Below are positions 8,037-17,471 of a stretch of DNA of 64,000 nucleotides, piece after piece. Numbering within the stretch: the first letter of the stretch is position 1; the number at the start of each line of letters is the position of its first letter. Origin of the DNA: Pseudanabaena galeata CCNP1313 (GTDB taxonomy: Bacteria > Cyanobacteriota > Cyanobacteriia > Pseudanabaenales > Pseudanabaenaceae); assembly GCF_029910235.1 (NCBI RefSeq), contig NZ_CP112874.1, positions 806,001-870,000 on the forward strand. The letters run 5' to 3'. The notes under the pieces were generated by a model that had not been told where the DNA came from, did no database searches, and was given only the letters and a program-made list of their open reading frames with translations. Made by a program: the position numbers and the translations under genes.

Positions 8037-8822
8037 TTACCAATTCACATTTGCAGATGCAGTAATCACGATAGGGTGTAACCAACGAAATAACACAATT
8101 GTGATGGCAACGCCTATATAAGCGGGTCGCACGAATTCTTGTAAAACTAATTGCTGACGACCTTGGGCGATCGCCACAAACGGCAATATTGAAGTGCGTT
8201 CCTTAACCGCTAAGAAAGCATCACCGTAGCGTTTAAATAAACGTTGATCGCCATGCCATACCGCAAATAAATGATAAACAACTAAAGCGATCGCTGTAAC
8301 CAATGTAAAAGACGTTCCTAACCAAAGGGCATGGGCAATCCCCCATAAACATTGCCCAATCATTTGCGGATGGCGACAAATACGGATGATCCCCGTTTCA
8401 AATAAATGGACTTCTGGCTTTTTGATCGCGGCAACTTCAGTTAAGTTAAACGTCGCAGGATAAAGGAAGAGAAAAGAAATTGCGGAAAGAATCAAGACAA
8501 ACTCACTTACGCCTGTAACTCCCCTTACATCCCACAACTGCAAACCATCATAACGATGGTTGAAGAAATAGATCAGCAACACTACCGCTAGCGGAATGCT
8601 CACAAGTGCAAAAATTACACGATATAGCCTTGCTCCAATTCGTTCTTCAGCCCACATTCGTAATTCGGCAAGCCCACTATGGGCGATCGCAAAAGTTAAA
8701 ATTAAGCCCAGCATTACAAAATGGGTGAGATAGGTCGAGAAAAAGGAGCTAAAGGAGGTCATATTAAAACTATTAACTTGATTGAGATTGCGGCAAAGCA
8801 ACACTCTCAATAGTTTAGCCAT
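8037..8822 (-). CDS. NnrU-family membrane protein, possible 15-cis-zeta-carotene isomerase (Z-ISO-like)
   Basis: 261 residues from ATG 8822, or 241 from ATG 8762 (MTSFSSFFSTYLTHF), which looks closer to usual family lengths. Several membrane segments are obvious: LTHFVMLGLILTFAIAHSG, LYRVIFALVSIPLAVVLLIYF, VLILSAISFLFLY and others. The family signature RICRHPQMIGQCLWGIAHALWLG contains conserved His residues; plant Z-ISO, a relative, binds haem through histidines and isomerises zeta-carotene. Carotene activity here is an inference from the family. The long start overlaps the SemiSWEET gene by 8 bases (ATGGCTAA), so the two are probably co-translated. Confidence 0.75.
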   Translation of the reverse strand: MAKLLRVLLCRNLNQVNSFNMTSFSSFFSTYLTHFVMLGLILTFAIAHSGLAELRMWAEERIGARLYRVIFALVSIPLAVVLLIYFFNHRYDGLQLWDVRGVTGVSEFVLILSAISFLFLYPATFNLTEVAAIKKPEVHLFETGIIRICRHPQMIGQCLWGIAHALWLGTSFTLVTAIALVVYHLFAVWHGDQRLFKRYGDAFLAVKERTSILPFVAIAQGRQQLVLQEFVRPAYIGVAITIVLFRWLHPIVITASANVNW

Positions 8823-9069
8823 ACTTGAGCTTGAAGCGCAAAATTGCCAGATTTAAACCCAGCGTAATCGCATTAGCCATATAAATTGGCGCAGCATTAA
8901 CGAGTAACCCATAAATTAGCCAGAGTGTAATCCCCGCAATAAAAGTAATTAACATTGGCAAAGAAATATCTCTTGTCGATCGCGATCGCCAAACTTGGAT
9001 TACTTGCGGCAAAAAAGCAATTGTCGTCAGAGAAGCAGCCGTAAATCCAAGGAGATTAGTAAAGTCCAT
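8815..9069 (-). CDS. SemiSWEET-type transporter (PQ-loop/MtN3 family)
   Basis: 84 residues from ATG 9069; a GTG at 9078 would add three. Three transmembrane helices fit one triple-helix SemiSWEET unit, which dimerises to form a sugar carrier. The signature region GFTAASLTTIAFLPQVIQVW followed by RSRSTRDISLPM contains the PQ motif. Helix 2 is LITFIAGITLWLIYGLLV, and helix 3 ends the protein. The substrate cannot be told from sequence; sucrose or glucose are known for relatives. It is first in a two-gene unit with the NnrU-family gene, with overlapping stop and start. Confidence 0.85.
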   Translation of the reverse strand: MDFTNLLGFTAASLTTIAFLPQVIQVWRSRSTRDISLPMLITFIAGITLWLIYGLLVNAAPIYMANAITLGLNLAILRFKLKYG

Positions 9070-9140
9070 AGGGTACACAAATAAGCTAATTTGGGGATGT
9101 TTTGCTTAGCTAGCCATCCCTCAAATTAGAATTAAAACAC

Positions 9141-9749
9141 ATGAAACAACGCATCATCGGCATCACAGGAGGCATTGCTACAGGAAAAACCACGGTTTCC
9201 GATTATTTACACCATACCTATGGCTTGCCAGTTCTGGATGCCGATCTTTATGCTCGCCAAGCTCTAACAGGCGATCGCATAGCCAAACTCCGCGATCACT
9301 ATGGCAAATTAATTTTTGATGATCAAGGTAATCTTGATCGCCGCAAGTTGGGGACGATCGTGTTTGATAGCGATATTGAGCGTCAATGGCTCGAACAGCT
9401 CATCCATCCCTATGTTCAAGAATGTTTAATTAGTGAAGCCAATCGCCTCTCACCATCAACTGTAGTAATGGTGATCCCTCTGCTTTTTGAAGCAAAAATG
9501 GAGGGTTTAGTGACCGAGTCTTGGGCGATCGCCTGTGATCCCCATCAACAATTAGAAAGACTAATAAACCGCAATCATTTGTCAGAAAGCGAAGCTTTAC
9601 AAAGAATTGCTAGTCAAATGTCCCAATCTGAAAAAATAGAACTAGCCGATGTCGTAATTGTTAATTCCGACAATACTGAAGAGTTATTCTTTCAAGTTGA
9701 TAATGCGCTACTTAACTCACAATCAGGAATTTTCTTAAATATGATGTGA
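9141..9749 (+). CDS. coaE: Dephospho-CoA kinase
   Basis: 202 residues. It phosphorylates the 3'-hydroxyl of dephospho-CoA with ATP, the last step of CoA synthesis. The P-loop GITGGIATGKTT is at residues 7-18, followed by the family motif PVLDADLYARQ and the lid/CoA-domain segments GTIVFDSDIERQWLEQLIHP and VMVIPLLFEAKME. Cytosolic. It is divergent from the SemiSWEET gene and ends about 110 bases before secG, which it faces. Confidence 0.96.
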   Translation: MKQRIIGITGGIATGKTTVSDYLHHTYGLPVLDADLYARQALTGDRIAKLRDHYGKLIFDDQGNLDRRKLGTIVFDSDIERQWLEQLIHPYVQECLISEANRLSPSTVVMVIPLLFEAKMEGLVTESWAIACDPHQQLERLINRNHLSESEALQRIASQMSQSEKIELADVVIVNSDNTEELFFQVDNALLNSQSGIFLNMM

Positions 9750-9816
9750 AGTTGCCCATCCACGCACTTGCCGAATCAAAGCATTTTCTTTCAGCGTGCT
9801 TTTAAATTCTAAAAAA

Positions 9817-9851
9817 CAGGGATATGCGACACGAAGTGTCGCATATCCCTG
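9817..9851. terminator. Hairpin between convergent coaE and secG
   Basis: A 16-bp perfect stem (CAGGGATATGCGACAC) closes on GAA. On the minus strand it is followed by a six-T run, as expected for termination of secG. Confidence 0.8.
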
Positions 9852-9860
9852 ACTTAATAC

Positions 9861-10199
9861 CTATTGCTGAGGCTGTTCAGGAGTTGTCGCAGGTAAATTT
9901 AAGGGAATTGGCTGTGAATTAGGTACAGCATTAGTTGCAGGTGCTACTTCGGCTGGTGGAGCCGTAACAGTGGGCGTTGTAAACCAACCACCACTAAGAA
10001 CTACTGTTAATCCCAAAAAAGCAGCCGTTAAAAACCAAGTCACCCGATTTAGGGCTGTTTCTGCACTCTTGGTACTGGAGAATAGCTGAGCTTGACCACT
10101 AAAGCCACCCAAACCATCACTTTTAGGACTATGTAACAAAATTAAGACCACTAAGCAAATGGCAACAATAGACCAAACTATTTTTAAAGTTTCGTACAT
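9861..10199 (-). CDS. secG: Protein translocase subunit SecG
   Basis: 112 residues. SecG is the small accessory subunit of the SecYEG channel. Two transmembrane helices are seen: IVWSIVAICLVVLILLHSPK and the stretch TWFLTAAFLGLTVVLSGGWF. Between them lies the family loop GLGGFSGQAQLFSSTKSAETALNR. The C-terminal 35 residues are Pro/Ala/Thr-rich, longer than in many SecG proteins and probably disordered. It lies downstream of ntcA on the same strand, separated by a hairpin, so co-transcription is doubtful. Confidence 0.93.
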   Translation of the reverse strand: MYETLKIVWSIVAICLVVLILLHSPKSDGLGGFSGQAQLFSSTKSAETALNRVTWFLTAAFLGLTVVLSGGWFTTPTVTAPPAEVAPATNAVPNSQPIPLNLPATTPEQPQQ

Positions 10200-10259
10200 T
10201 TTAGATATTTTTCTTTATATATTTTTCTATAAACAGCTTAACGCATCAACAATTAGATT

Positions 10260-10298
10260 AGAAAGTAGATGTGTTGCTTTGCAACACATCTACTTTCT
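10260..10298. terminator. Hairpin just after ntcA
   Basis: An 18-bp perfect stem (starting AGAAAGTAGATGTGTTGC) with loop TTT, core GCTTTGC. It abuts the ntcA stop at 10299. Confidence 0.75.
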
Positions 10299-10961
10299 CT
10301 AAGCAAATTGCTGACCTAACTCAATCGGATTATGGACTGTAATTCGTTTTTTGGAGATTGCGATCATTTTTTGCTTGCGTAGATCGCCAAGCAATCGCGT
10401 CACCGTCACTCGCGTAGAGCCGATCGCTTCCGCGATCGCCTGATGTGATAGCTTCAAATCAATCGTCACTCCATCATTAGAAGGTGAACCAAAATCACGA
10501 CAGAGAATCAACAAAAAGCTGACTAGCCTTGATCCCATATCTCGATGGGCAAGCGTCTCAATCATCATCTCCGTCTGTAAAATCCGTGACGACAATCCAC
10601 GCAATAAGACCATCGGTAATTCGGGATCTTCTTTGAGAGCCTTCTCTACTTGATCGATGGGGACAGAGAGCAGCTCCACAGGCGTAAATGCTACTGCATG
10701 ATAAAAGCGATCGGAGCGATTGCCAGTAATTAATGACAAAACACCAAAAACACTATTTTCTCGTAATAGAGCCACAGTAATTTCTTCACCTGCTTCGTAA
10801 ACTCTAGAGAGTTTTACTGCGCCTTTAACTAAAAAGTAAAAACGCTCCGCAGGATCACCAGGGAAAAAAATTGTCTTGCCGCGATCAAACGTTTCCGTCA
10901 TGGGTGGAAACATTCCCCCATTCATTTCGCGAAAGACTTCAACAAGAGCACGGTCTGCCAA
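10299..10961 (-). CDS. ntcA: Global nitrogen regulator NtcA
   Basis: 220 residues from TTG 10961, chosen because AGAGGA lies 9 bases upstream and the length then equals typical NtcA. The longer frame from GTG 11012 adds 17 residues unlike the family. NtcA is a CRP-type activator sensing 2-oxoglutarate, with PipX as co-activator, and binds GTA-N8-TAC sites. The cyclic-nucleotide-like domain contains [20 protein letters not shown] and [19 protein letters not shown]. The C-terminal helix-turn-helix contains [21 protein letters not shown] 558-base leader lies upstream; I found no perfect NtcA box in it. Confidence 0.96.
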   Translation of the reverse strand: MADRALVEVFREMNGGMFPPMTETFDRGKTIFFPGDPAERFYFLVKGAVKLSRVYEAGEEITVALLRENSVFGVLSLITGNRSDRFYHAVAFTPVELLSVPIDQVEKALKEDPELPMVLLRGLSSRILQTEMMIETLAHRDMGSRLVSFLLILCRDFGSPSNDGVTIDLKLSHQAIAEAIGSTRVTVTRLLGDLRKQKMIAISKKRITVHNPIELGQQFA

Positions 10962-11519
10962 TCTTATATATCCTCTTAAACCAAAAATAAAACAGTGTAT
11001 ATAGCGCTTCACAGTCTAAGGTACGGGGCTGTTTCTCTTACCTTCGGCAGGGAAACAGCCCTCTGCAACTCATCTACTTGAAAAAGCTGCAAAGCATCAT
11101 TTGTGCTTACTAGACTAGAAAACAGGCAAAATCTCAAAAATTGCGATCTCAAATTGCGATCTCAAGTTTTTAAGAAAGTATGCCAGCACACAATCAATTT
11201 GAGTGATACATGTTAGCTTTCAACCTAATCTACAGCATGAAAGTATATGTAGATTTAACGAACATTGCCTTCACATCGCCTTCAAAGTTATGACTTGAAA
11301 AAGCATTGAAAACTTTTCTAATTCGTCAAAGTAAGTCACAAAATTAGATAGCTTGCCTAGAATGCCTAGAAATAGAGATGATTATTCTCACTTAAACTTA
11401 CTACATAATTGCAATTTGTATCACGGTACACATTTTCTTGAATTAAGTATAACCATGAAAATAATCATGAAATAAAAACTGATTTATTATTCATCTATTG
11501 AAGACATGAAGGCTTAGCT
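10962..11519. other. Gene-free stretch upstream of ntcA
   Basis: 558 bases between prs and ntcA, both on the minus strand. It holds an imperfect inverted repeat at 11026-11061 (GGGCTGTTTC with GAAACAGCCC, 16-base loop) and a short direct repeat ATTGCGATCTCAA near 11140. The length suggests distal or multiple ntcA promoters. No perfect GTA-N8-TAC was found by eye, and nothing else recognisable. Confidence 0.6.
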
Positions 11520-12518
11520 TTATCTAAACATGCTGCTTACAGATGTATCTTCGTGAACCCGCCAGATTGTCTCACCCAAAAGGTCAGCTACCGATAGTAC
11601 CCTCAATTGCGGAAAGTAATTTTCTTGTCTAACGGGGGTTGAGTTGGTCACAATTACTTCTTCAAACACGCCGCTAGACAAGCGATCGATCGCTGGAGGC
11701 GAAAAAATAGCATGGGTTGCACAAGCATAAACCTGTCTCGCTCCTTCTTTTCTCAAGAGCTTAGCAGCTTCATAGATTGTGCCAGCCGTATCAATCATGT
11801 CATCAACAAGAACAGCAGTTTTGCCAGACACATCTCCAATCACATTCATCACCTCAGCCACGTTGTGGCTTTGGCGGCGCTTGTCAATGATGGCTAGAGG
11901 AGCATCATCAAGTTTTTTAGCAAAAGCACGGGCGCGAGCTACTCCCCCTACATCTGGTGAAACCACCACCAAGTCAGGTAGCTTCTTTTCATTGAGATAG
12001 TCAAATAAAACTGGAGAACCATAAACATGATCGCAAGGAATATCAAAATATCCTTGAATTTGGGCTGAGTGTAAATCCATCGCAATCACGCGATCGGCTC
12101 CAGACTGCACGATTAAGTTTGCAACTAATTTTGCAGTAATGGACTCTCGTCCTGCGGTTTTGCGATCGGCCCGCGCATAGCCGTAGTAGGGCATAACTGC
12201 CGTGATCTGTCTTGCCGAAGCACGACGGCAGGCATCGATCATAATTAATAATTCAGTCAAATGGTCATTAACAGGGCGACAAGTAGGTTGAATCAGATAA
12301 ACATCACAACCTCGAATCGATTCCTGTACTTGCACATAGACTTCCCCGTCAGCGAAGTTTTTTCGCACCATAGGCCCTAGTTCGATACCTAAATAACGGG
12401 AAATCTCTTGGGCAAGGGGCAAGTTTGCTGAGCCAGCAAACAGCCTAAGTCGGTCTTCACCGCTATTCAAAGAAGGTAGTCGGTGAAGTCCATGCCTAGT
12501 AGTCGTTAAGTGTGTCAC
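11520..12518 (-). CDS. prs: Ribose-phosphate pyrophosphokinase
   Basis: 332 residues from GTG 12518 (MTHLTTTRHG). It makes PRPP from ribose-5-phosphate and ATP for nucleotide, His, Trp and NAD synthesis. Recognised by RLFAGSANLPLAQEI, the ATP-binding region FADGEVYVQVQESIRGCDVY, YYGYARADRK, the DLHSAQIQGYFDIPCDHV metal/PRPP signature and the PRPP loop VLVDDMIDTAGT. The N-terminal ~20 residues before the conserved domain are typical of cyanobacterial versions. The start codon is not backed by a clear ribosome-binding site. Confidence 0.95.
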   Translation of the reverse strand: MTHLTTTRHGLHRLPSLNSGEDRLRLFAGSANLPLAQEISRYLGIELGPMVRKNFADGEVYVQVQESIRGCDVYLIQPTCRPVNDHLTELLIMIDACRRASARQITAVMPYYGYARADRKTAGRESITAKLVANLIVQSGADRVIAMDLHSAQIQGYFDIPCDHVYGSPVLFDYLNEKKLPDLVVVSPDVGGVARARAFAKKLDDAPLAIIDKRRQSHNVAEVMNVIGDVSGKTAVLVDDMIDTAGTIYEAAKLLRKEGARQVYACATHAIFSPPAIDRLSSGVFEEVIVTNSTPVRQENYFPQLRVLSVADLLGETIWRVHEDTSVSSMFR

Positions 12519-12671
12519 TGCAATTTATCAGGAGGTAACATAGCCATCATCATTCTATTGTCAGGCTTAATCCGCTATTCGTACTATCTGTTTATGATTA
12601 AATTAGATATTTTTTCAGCCAAAACAAAATAAAAGCCACAAACTAGAAGCATAGCCCCTAATTTATAGCTT

Positions 12672-13955
12672 TTATTTTGGTGGACGGCGGCGCTGTAAAA
12701 AGTCTGGAATATCTAGTCCTGGCTTACTAAGTTTAATCTCAGACTGTGATGTAGTGGGCATTGAAGAAGTTGAAGCTCTAGCTGTTGGGTTTGGTGGTAG
12801 AGGCTGAATTTTTTTGGAAATTTGGGGTGGGATCGCTGGATGCGTTTTAGGAGCAAATCCTGTAGCAATCACTGTAATCCGAATCTCTCCATCTAACTTG
12901 GGATCAATTACTGCCCCAAAAATAATATTGGCATTTTGATCCACTACCTCATAGATAGTCTCGGCTGCTGCATTTACCTCATGGAGAGTCATGTCTTCAC
13001 CACCTGTGATGTTAAAGACAACCCCACTTGCTCCTTCCACAGAAGTTTCTAGTAGAGGTGAAGAAATCGCGGTCATGGCAGCTTCTCTAGCTCTGGATTT
13101 GCCTGAACCAATGCCAATACCCATCATTGCTGAACCTGCATCTGCCATAACGGCACGAATATCAGCAAAGTCAACGTTGACTAGACCAGGGATCATGATG
13201 ATGTCTGATATCCCCTGTACACCCTGACGCAGGATGTCATCCGCTACTCTGAAAGCTTCTTGGACTGGGGTCTGCTCAGAAATTACGGACAGTAACTTGT
13301 CGTTGGGGATCACAATTAAGGTGTCAACGCGACTCTGTAAACCAGCAATACCCTCTTCGGCTTGCTGTCCACGCCGTCTCCCTTCAAAGGTAAATGGACG
13401 TGTGACTATACCAACTGTCAATGCACCTGCTTCTTTGGCGACTTCAGCGATGATGGGGGCAGCTCCTGTGCCAGTGCCACCACCCATACCTGCGGTAATA
13501 AATACTAAGTCGGCTCCTTCTACGGCAGCAGCGATATCATCACGCGACTCCTCGGCGGCTTTCTGCCCGATCGCAGGGTTGCCACCAGCACCTAGACCTC
13601 TGGTCAGTTTTTGACCCATCTGAAAGCGTTTAGAAGCAGATGATTGAAGTAGGGCTTGAGCATCGGTATTAAACGACCAGAACTCAACACCGACCACATC
13701 ACTCGCGATCATGCGATTTACAGCGTTGCCGCCGCCACCACCAACACCAATTACCTTAATTTTTGCAACACTGCCCAACATGATATTATCCGCTTTTGTA
13801 TCAACGCCTAACTGCTGCTTCATCCGATTGTGAGAGTGACTTAGGTGTAGTCTAGAGTTATTTGAAAACTCAGAAAGTTCATCCATTTGCACGTCTACTT
13901 CTCCGTTTTCTGAACCATTTGAGTCCAAATCTGACCAGTCATTTTGAGATGTCAT
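12672..13955 (-). CDS. ftsZ: Cell division protein FtsZ
   Basis: 427 residues. A tubulin-like GTPase that forms the division ring. The GTP-binding signature [10 protein letters not shown] is at residues 157-166, with [13 protein letters not shown] at 70-82, the synergy loop region [11 protein letters not shown] and a C-terminal linker rich in Pro/Ser. The conserved tail [14 protein letters not shown] should bind partners such as SepF or ZipN. The N-terminal extension of ~60 acidic residues before KIKVIGVGG is a cyanobacterial trait. Downstream of ftsQ on the same strand, with a gap of 139 bases. Confidence 0.98.
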   Translation of the reverse strand: MTSQNDWSDLDSNGSENGEVDVQMDELSEFSNNSRLHLSHSHNRMKQQLGVDTKADNIMLGSVAKIKVIGVGGGGGNAVNRMIASDVVGVEFWSFNTDAQALLQSSASKRFQMGQKLTRGLGAGGNPAIGQKAAEESRDDIAAAVEGADLVFITAGMGGGTGTGAAPIIAEVAKEAGALTVGIVTRPFTFEGRRRGQQAEEGIAGLQSRVDTLIVIPNDKLLSVISEQTPVQEAFRVADDILRQGVQGISDIIMIPGLVNVDFADIRAVMADAGSAMMGIGIGSGKSRAREAAMTAISSPLLETSVEGASGVVFNITGGEDMTLHEVNAAAETIYEVVDQNANIIFGAVIDPKLDGEIRITVIATGFAPKTHPAIPPQISKKIQPLPPNPTARASTSSMPTTSQSEIKLSKPGLDIPDFLQRRRPPK

Positions 13956-14094
13956 TTATCGAGGGATGTCATAAATAGAATCGTTTTACTGATGCTCTCT
14001 AGATTTTGCTAAGCTTAAACCCCATTCGAGTCAGAAGTTCGAGTAACAGTTTAAACCTACCAGAAAAAAATAATAATAGCCTTAAAACGACAAT

Positions 14095-14907
14095 TTAGGA
14101 TTTTGTTTCAGAAGATTTATCTTTTGTTGGCATGTTCATTTCTAAAATTGGATTACTAGGTTGGCTGATATCAATATGTCTATAACTTTTTGACTTCAGC
14201 TTTTCGGGTAATGTCCTGATCCGATCAAGTGTCTCTAACTGTGTTGTAAAGAGTGATGGGTTGTATGTGCCAAAATATACCAGACCTAGCTCTGTAGTCA
14301 AAATTAGATTTGATTCATCGCGGGCATCAACTTGGGAAATTTTGACCTGACTCTGACTAATTTGGCGATATAGGGTTGACCATTGACTGATCGAGCGATT
14401 ATTTGGTTCTAGGATCACGAGATTGGGTTTCGTAATATTCGATGGATAAGCTTTTGTAGAAACCCATATACCTTCGGCATCTAGGAAACCTTGCTGACCC
14501 TTGCGTGTAGAGTTCGCGATCGGCAATCTTTCTTGGACTTGAATAGTTAACTTGGACGGAAAAATTGTGCGCGATACTAAAACCTTAGAAACTGGGGCAT
14601 TAGTTTCTAATTGGGTGGCGATCGCTTGGGGTTGAATTTGAAAAATCGACTGGGGATATTGAATTGCCAAAGATCTCTTGATAGTCTCCTTAGAAAGGAG
14701 ACTATTTCCCTCTATTTCAATTTGATTCGCACTGCGTAATTGCCACTCTGGGAGCATGGCAATCCATAGCATTGCGCCCGTAAGCCCCGTAATGAATGTT
14801 AACTGCCAAATACGTTGAAAGATGCGAAGGCGGCGTTGTTTTCGCAGTTGTTTGCGGCGGGCCACATAGTCTGCCTCTCCATCGGAGATAGGGAATTCAA
14901 CCGTCAT
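14095..14907 (-). CDS. ftsQ: Cell division protein FtsQ/DivIB family
   Basis: 270 residues; ATG 14907 preceded by GGTAGGAG. A basic cytoplasmic stretch (RRKQLRKQRRLRIFQ) is followed by a single membrane helix (LTFITGLTGAMLWIAML) and a POTRA-like domain starting RSANQIEIEGNSLLSKETI. A beta-domain with LTIQVQERLPIAN and QGFLDAEGIWV follows, the conserved FtsQ core. The protein links the Z ring to septal wall synthesis. Immediately upstream of ftsZ, the usual order. The tail TKDKSSETKS is charged and probably unstructured. Confidence 0.9.
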   Translation of the reverse strand: MTVEFPISDGEADYVARRKQLRKQRRLRIFQRIWQLTFITGLTGAMLWIAMLPEWQLRSANQIEIEGNSLLSKETIKRSLAIQYPQSIFQIQPQAIATQLETNAPVSKVLVSRTIFPSKLTIQVQERLPIANSTRKGQQGFLDAEGIWVSTKAYPSNITKPNLVILEPNNRSISQWSTLYRQISQSQVKISQVDARDESNLILTTELGLVYFGTYNPSLFTTQLETLDRIRTLPEKLKSKSYRHIDISQPSNPILEMNMPTKDKSSETKS

Positions 14908-14931
14908 CTTTGCTCCTACCTTTTCATAGTG

Positions 14932-15177
14932 CTAGGAGTCAGATGATGGGCTACTAGCAAATTGTCGTTCCAGCATAGCAATGATTTCTTCGCGTCGGTT
15001 GGAAATAGCTAAGGGATCGTTGGATGTGGGGCGTAAAAACATTACTTGCTCTGAACGCTTGTAATTTGATGGTTGCTTTTTGTCTATTAAAGACTGGATA
15101 GCTTTAACAAAAAATATACCTGCACTTATTACTAAAAGTACAGACACTGAGATGTAGATAACTGCTGCGATCGCCAT
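14932..15177 (-). CDS. Small single-pass membrane protein, function unknown
   Basis: 81 residues, starting MAIAAVIYISVSVLLVISAG, a single membrane helix followed by FFVKAIQSLIDKK. The soluble part contains EQVMFLRPTSNDPLAIS and an amphipathic stretch REEIIAMLERQF. I do not recognise the family. It ends 24 bases before ftsQ on the same strand, so it is probably first in a three-gene unit with ftsQ and ftsZ, which makes a role at the division site or envelope a reasonable guess. It is divergent from htpG. Confidence 0.7.
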   Translation of the reverse strand: MAIAAVIYISVSVLLVISAGIFFVKAIQSLIDKKQPSNYKRSEQVMFLRPTSNDPLAISNRREEIIAMLERQFASSPSSDS

Positions 15178-15361
15178 ATCTGTAAATGTTTTGATTCAAA
15201 AGTGCTGATATCACAATAGAGGAGCAAATCAGGTTTTTCAACTAGAGTTACAAAAATGTATAGATTTGCTTTGCAAACCTTCATAAACTCATGTAAAAAG
15301 TAAACCCTTAGAGTTGATTTTTTACAGCTAAGGTACGGAGAACGCGACAACCCTATGAGAT

Positions 15362-15388
15362 TTGATGTTGCTATTGGTTCGGTATAAT
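15362..15388 (+). promoter_or_regulatory. Possible promoter of htpG
   Basis: TTGATG and TATAAT (15383-15388) are spaced by 15 bases, about 70 bases before the htpG start. No CIRCE operator (TTAGCACTC-N9-GAGTGCTAA) is present. Sequence match only. Confidence 0.4.
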
Positions 15389-15455
15389 CAGGCTTGATTA
15401 ACAGTCCAGCAACATTTAGCAACACATTTAGTAATAATTAGGAGCTTTGCGCGAT

Positions 15456-17351
15456 ATGCAAGAGCAGGGAACGATCAGCATTCATACCGAGAATATCTTT
15501 CCCATTATCAAGAAGGCTTTATATTCAGAGCGAGATATCTTCTTGCGGGAATTGATCTCTAATGCCGTAGATGCCATTAGCAAACTCAAGATGGTGTCTT
15601 ACGCTGGCGAGACTAATCACTCCGCCGAGTCCGAAATTGTGGTCACAATTGATAAAGAAAAAAAGACGCTTGCGATCGCTGATACTGGCATCGGCATGAC
15701 TGCGGATGAAGTAAAGAAATATATTAACCAAGTTGCTTTTTCTAGCGCTCAAGAATTTGCCACTAAGTACGCTAGCAGTGGTACGGGTGATCAACAAATC
15801 ATCGGTAACTTTGGTTTAGGTTTTTATTCGTCATTCATGGTGGCGAGCAATGTTGAAATTGATACAAGATCCTATAAAGAGGGTGCTGAAGCAGTCCATT
15901 GGTCTTGTGATGGCTCGACCACATTTACACTTGATGACAGCGATCGCGCAGGTATAGGTACAACGATCACCTTGACCTTGCAAGAAGATGCTGAGGAGTA
16001 TCTAGAAGAGGCCTCGATCAAGCGGATGATTCGCAACTATTGCGACTTTATGCCCGTGCCGATCAAGCTAAATGATGAAGTCATCAACAAGCAAACCGCA
16101 CTTTGGGACAAGTCTCCTAAATCAGTTACTAATGAAGAATATTTAGAGTTCTACCGTTATCTCTATCCTTACCAAGATGATCCTCTGTTTTGGATTCATC
16201 TAAATACAGATTATCCATTTGTGATTAAGGGAATTCTGTATTTCCCCAAAATGAAGGCGGATATTGATCCCAATCGTGGACAAATCAAGTTGTTCTGCAA
16301 TCACGTTTTTGTCAGCGACAATTGCGATGATGTGATTCCTAAGTTCTTGATGCCTTTGCGCGGGGCGATCGATAGTACTGACATTCCTCTGAACGTATCA
16401 CGCAGCTTTTTACAAGGTGATCCAAAGGTTCGCAAGATCCAAGACTTTATTGCCAAGAAAGTAGGCGATCGCCTAACTGCTCTTTACAGTGACTCCCGTG
16501 AAGAATTTCTAAAGTGTTGGCAAGATATCAGCATCTTCATGAAGTTTGGCTCAATGAATAGCGATAAGTTCTATCAGCAAGTTAAGGAAATCCTAGTGTA
16601 TGCCACCACTAGTGAAGATGAAGCAGTCAAGAGCGAAAGCGGTAACTACACAACCTTGCAAGCTTATCTAGAGCGTAACAAGGCAGAACACGAAAACCAA
16701 GTTTTCTACACTTCTGATCCGATCGCCCAAGGTACTTATGTGGAATTGCATAAAAACCAAGGACTAGAAGTGCTGACTTTTGATGCATTTATTGATAGCC
16801 ACTTCATTAATTTCCTTGAGCGCGAATTTAAAGATATTAAATTTGCCCGTGTGGATGCCGAAATTGACGATCGCCTCGTTGACAAGGAATCGAAAACCGA
16901 AATTGTCGATCCGAAAACCAATAAAACCAAGAGCGATCATCTCCAAGATATCTTCCGTGATGCATTGAATAAACCTAAATTGGTAATTCGCACTGAAGCT
17001 ATCAAAGCGGAAGATGTGGCTTCTGCCCCACCTGCAATCATTCTGCTGCCAGAATCTGCGCGACGGATGCAGGAGATGATGGCGTTGATGCAACAAGGTA
17101 CGGTGAGCTTCCCTGAAGATCATGTGTTGCTGGTAAATACGGCGCATCCGCTTATGCAGAAGTTGATTGAGCTTGATAGTAGTCAAGTTTTAGTTGATGG
17201 TAAGTCAGAATCTGCGGATCTTGCTAACTTGATTTGTACCCATGTTTACGACTTGGCTCTGATGGCTCAAAAGAGCTTTGATGCTGACAGCATGAAGGGT
17301 TTCTTACAGAGATCTAATCAGTTGCTTACTAAGTTGACTAGCAAAATCTAA
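15456..17351 (+). CDS. htpG: Molecular chaperone HtpG (Hsp90)
   Basis: 631 residues from ATG 15456, which has TAGGAG about 11 bases upstream; the TTG at 15447 is too close to that site. Domains: the N-terminal GHKL ATPase with ERDIFLRELISNAVDA, IADTGIGMTADEV and GNFGLGFYSSFMV; the middle domain with GILYFPKMKADIDP and LNVSRSFLQGD; and a C-terminal dimerisation part. In cyanobacteria HtpG protects against heat and oxidative stress and stabilises phycobilisome and tetrapyrrole proteins. It lacks the eukaryotic MEEVD tail, as expected. Monocistronic, ending at two consecutive hairpins. Confidence 0.97.
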   Translation: MQEQGTISIHTENIFPIIKKALYSERDIFLRELISNAVDAISKLKMVSYAGETNHSAESEIVVTIDKEKKTLAIADTGIGMTADEVKKYINQVAFSSAQEFATKYASSGTGDQQIIGNFGLGFYSSFMVASNVEIDTRSYKEGAEAVHWSCDGSTTFTLDDSDRAGIGTTITLTLQEDAEEYLEEASIKRMIRNYCDFMPVPIKLNDEVINKQTALWDKSPKSVTNEEYLEFYRYLYPYQDDPLFWIHLNTDYPFVIKGILYFPKMKADIDPNRGQIKLFCNHVFVSDNCDDVIPKFLMPLRGAIDSTDIPLNVSRSFLQGDPKVRKIQDFIAKKVGDRLTALYSDSREEFLKCWQDISIFMKFGSMNSDKFYQQVKEILVYATTSEDEAVKSESGNYTTLQAYLERNKAEHENQVFYTSDPIAQGTYVELHKNQGLEVLTFDAFIDSHFINFLEREFKDIKFARVDAEIDDRLVDKESKTEIVDPKTNKTKSDHLQDIFRDALNKPKLVIRTEAIKAEDVASAPPAIILLPESARRMQEMMALMQQGTVSFPEDHVLLVNTAHPLMQKLIELDSSQVLVDGKSESADLANLICTHVYDLALMAQKSFDADSMKGFLQRSNQLLTKLTSKI

Positions 17352-17360
17352 TCTAAAAAA

Positions 17361-17437
17361 GAAAGGACGCTTTGCGTCCTTTCAAACCCAAAAAGGAAAT
17401 GTTGGCACTTAGTGCCAACATTTCCTTTTTGGGTTTT
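17361..17437. terminator. Two consecutive hairpins after htpG
   Basis: The first is 17361-17383 (GAAAGGACGC, loop TTT). The second is 17384-17437, a roughly 25-bp stem (AAACCCAAAAAGGAAATG...) with loop CTTAG, ending in GGGTTTT. They follow the htpG stop by 9 bases. Confidence 0.75.
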
Positions 17438-17471
17438 GATTTGTCTTGATACAAGTTGCGTCTATAGTAAC

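Noticed and set aside
11013-11519. NtcA autoregulatory box
   Set aside because: Every GTA in the region was checked by eye and none has TAC eight bases further on.
13234-13614. 126-codon plus-strand open frame opposite ftsZ
   Set aside because: It is antisense to a strongly conserved gene; its residues follow the ftsZ codon pattern and show no family features.
15178-15455. CIRCE heat-shock operator upstream of htpG
   Set aside because: No TTAGCACTC-N9-GAGTGCTAA was found; only short AACATTTAGC/ACACATTTAG similarity is present.
16764-17186. 140-codon frame antisense to htpG
   Set aside because: Shadow of the conserved htpG coding strand without any recognisable motif.
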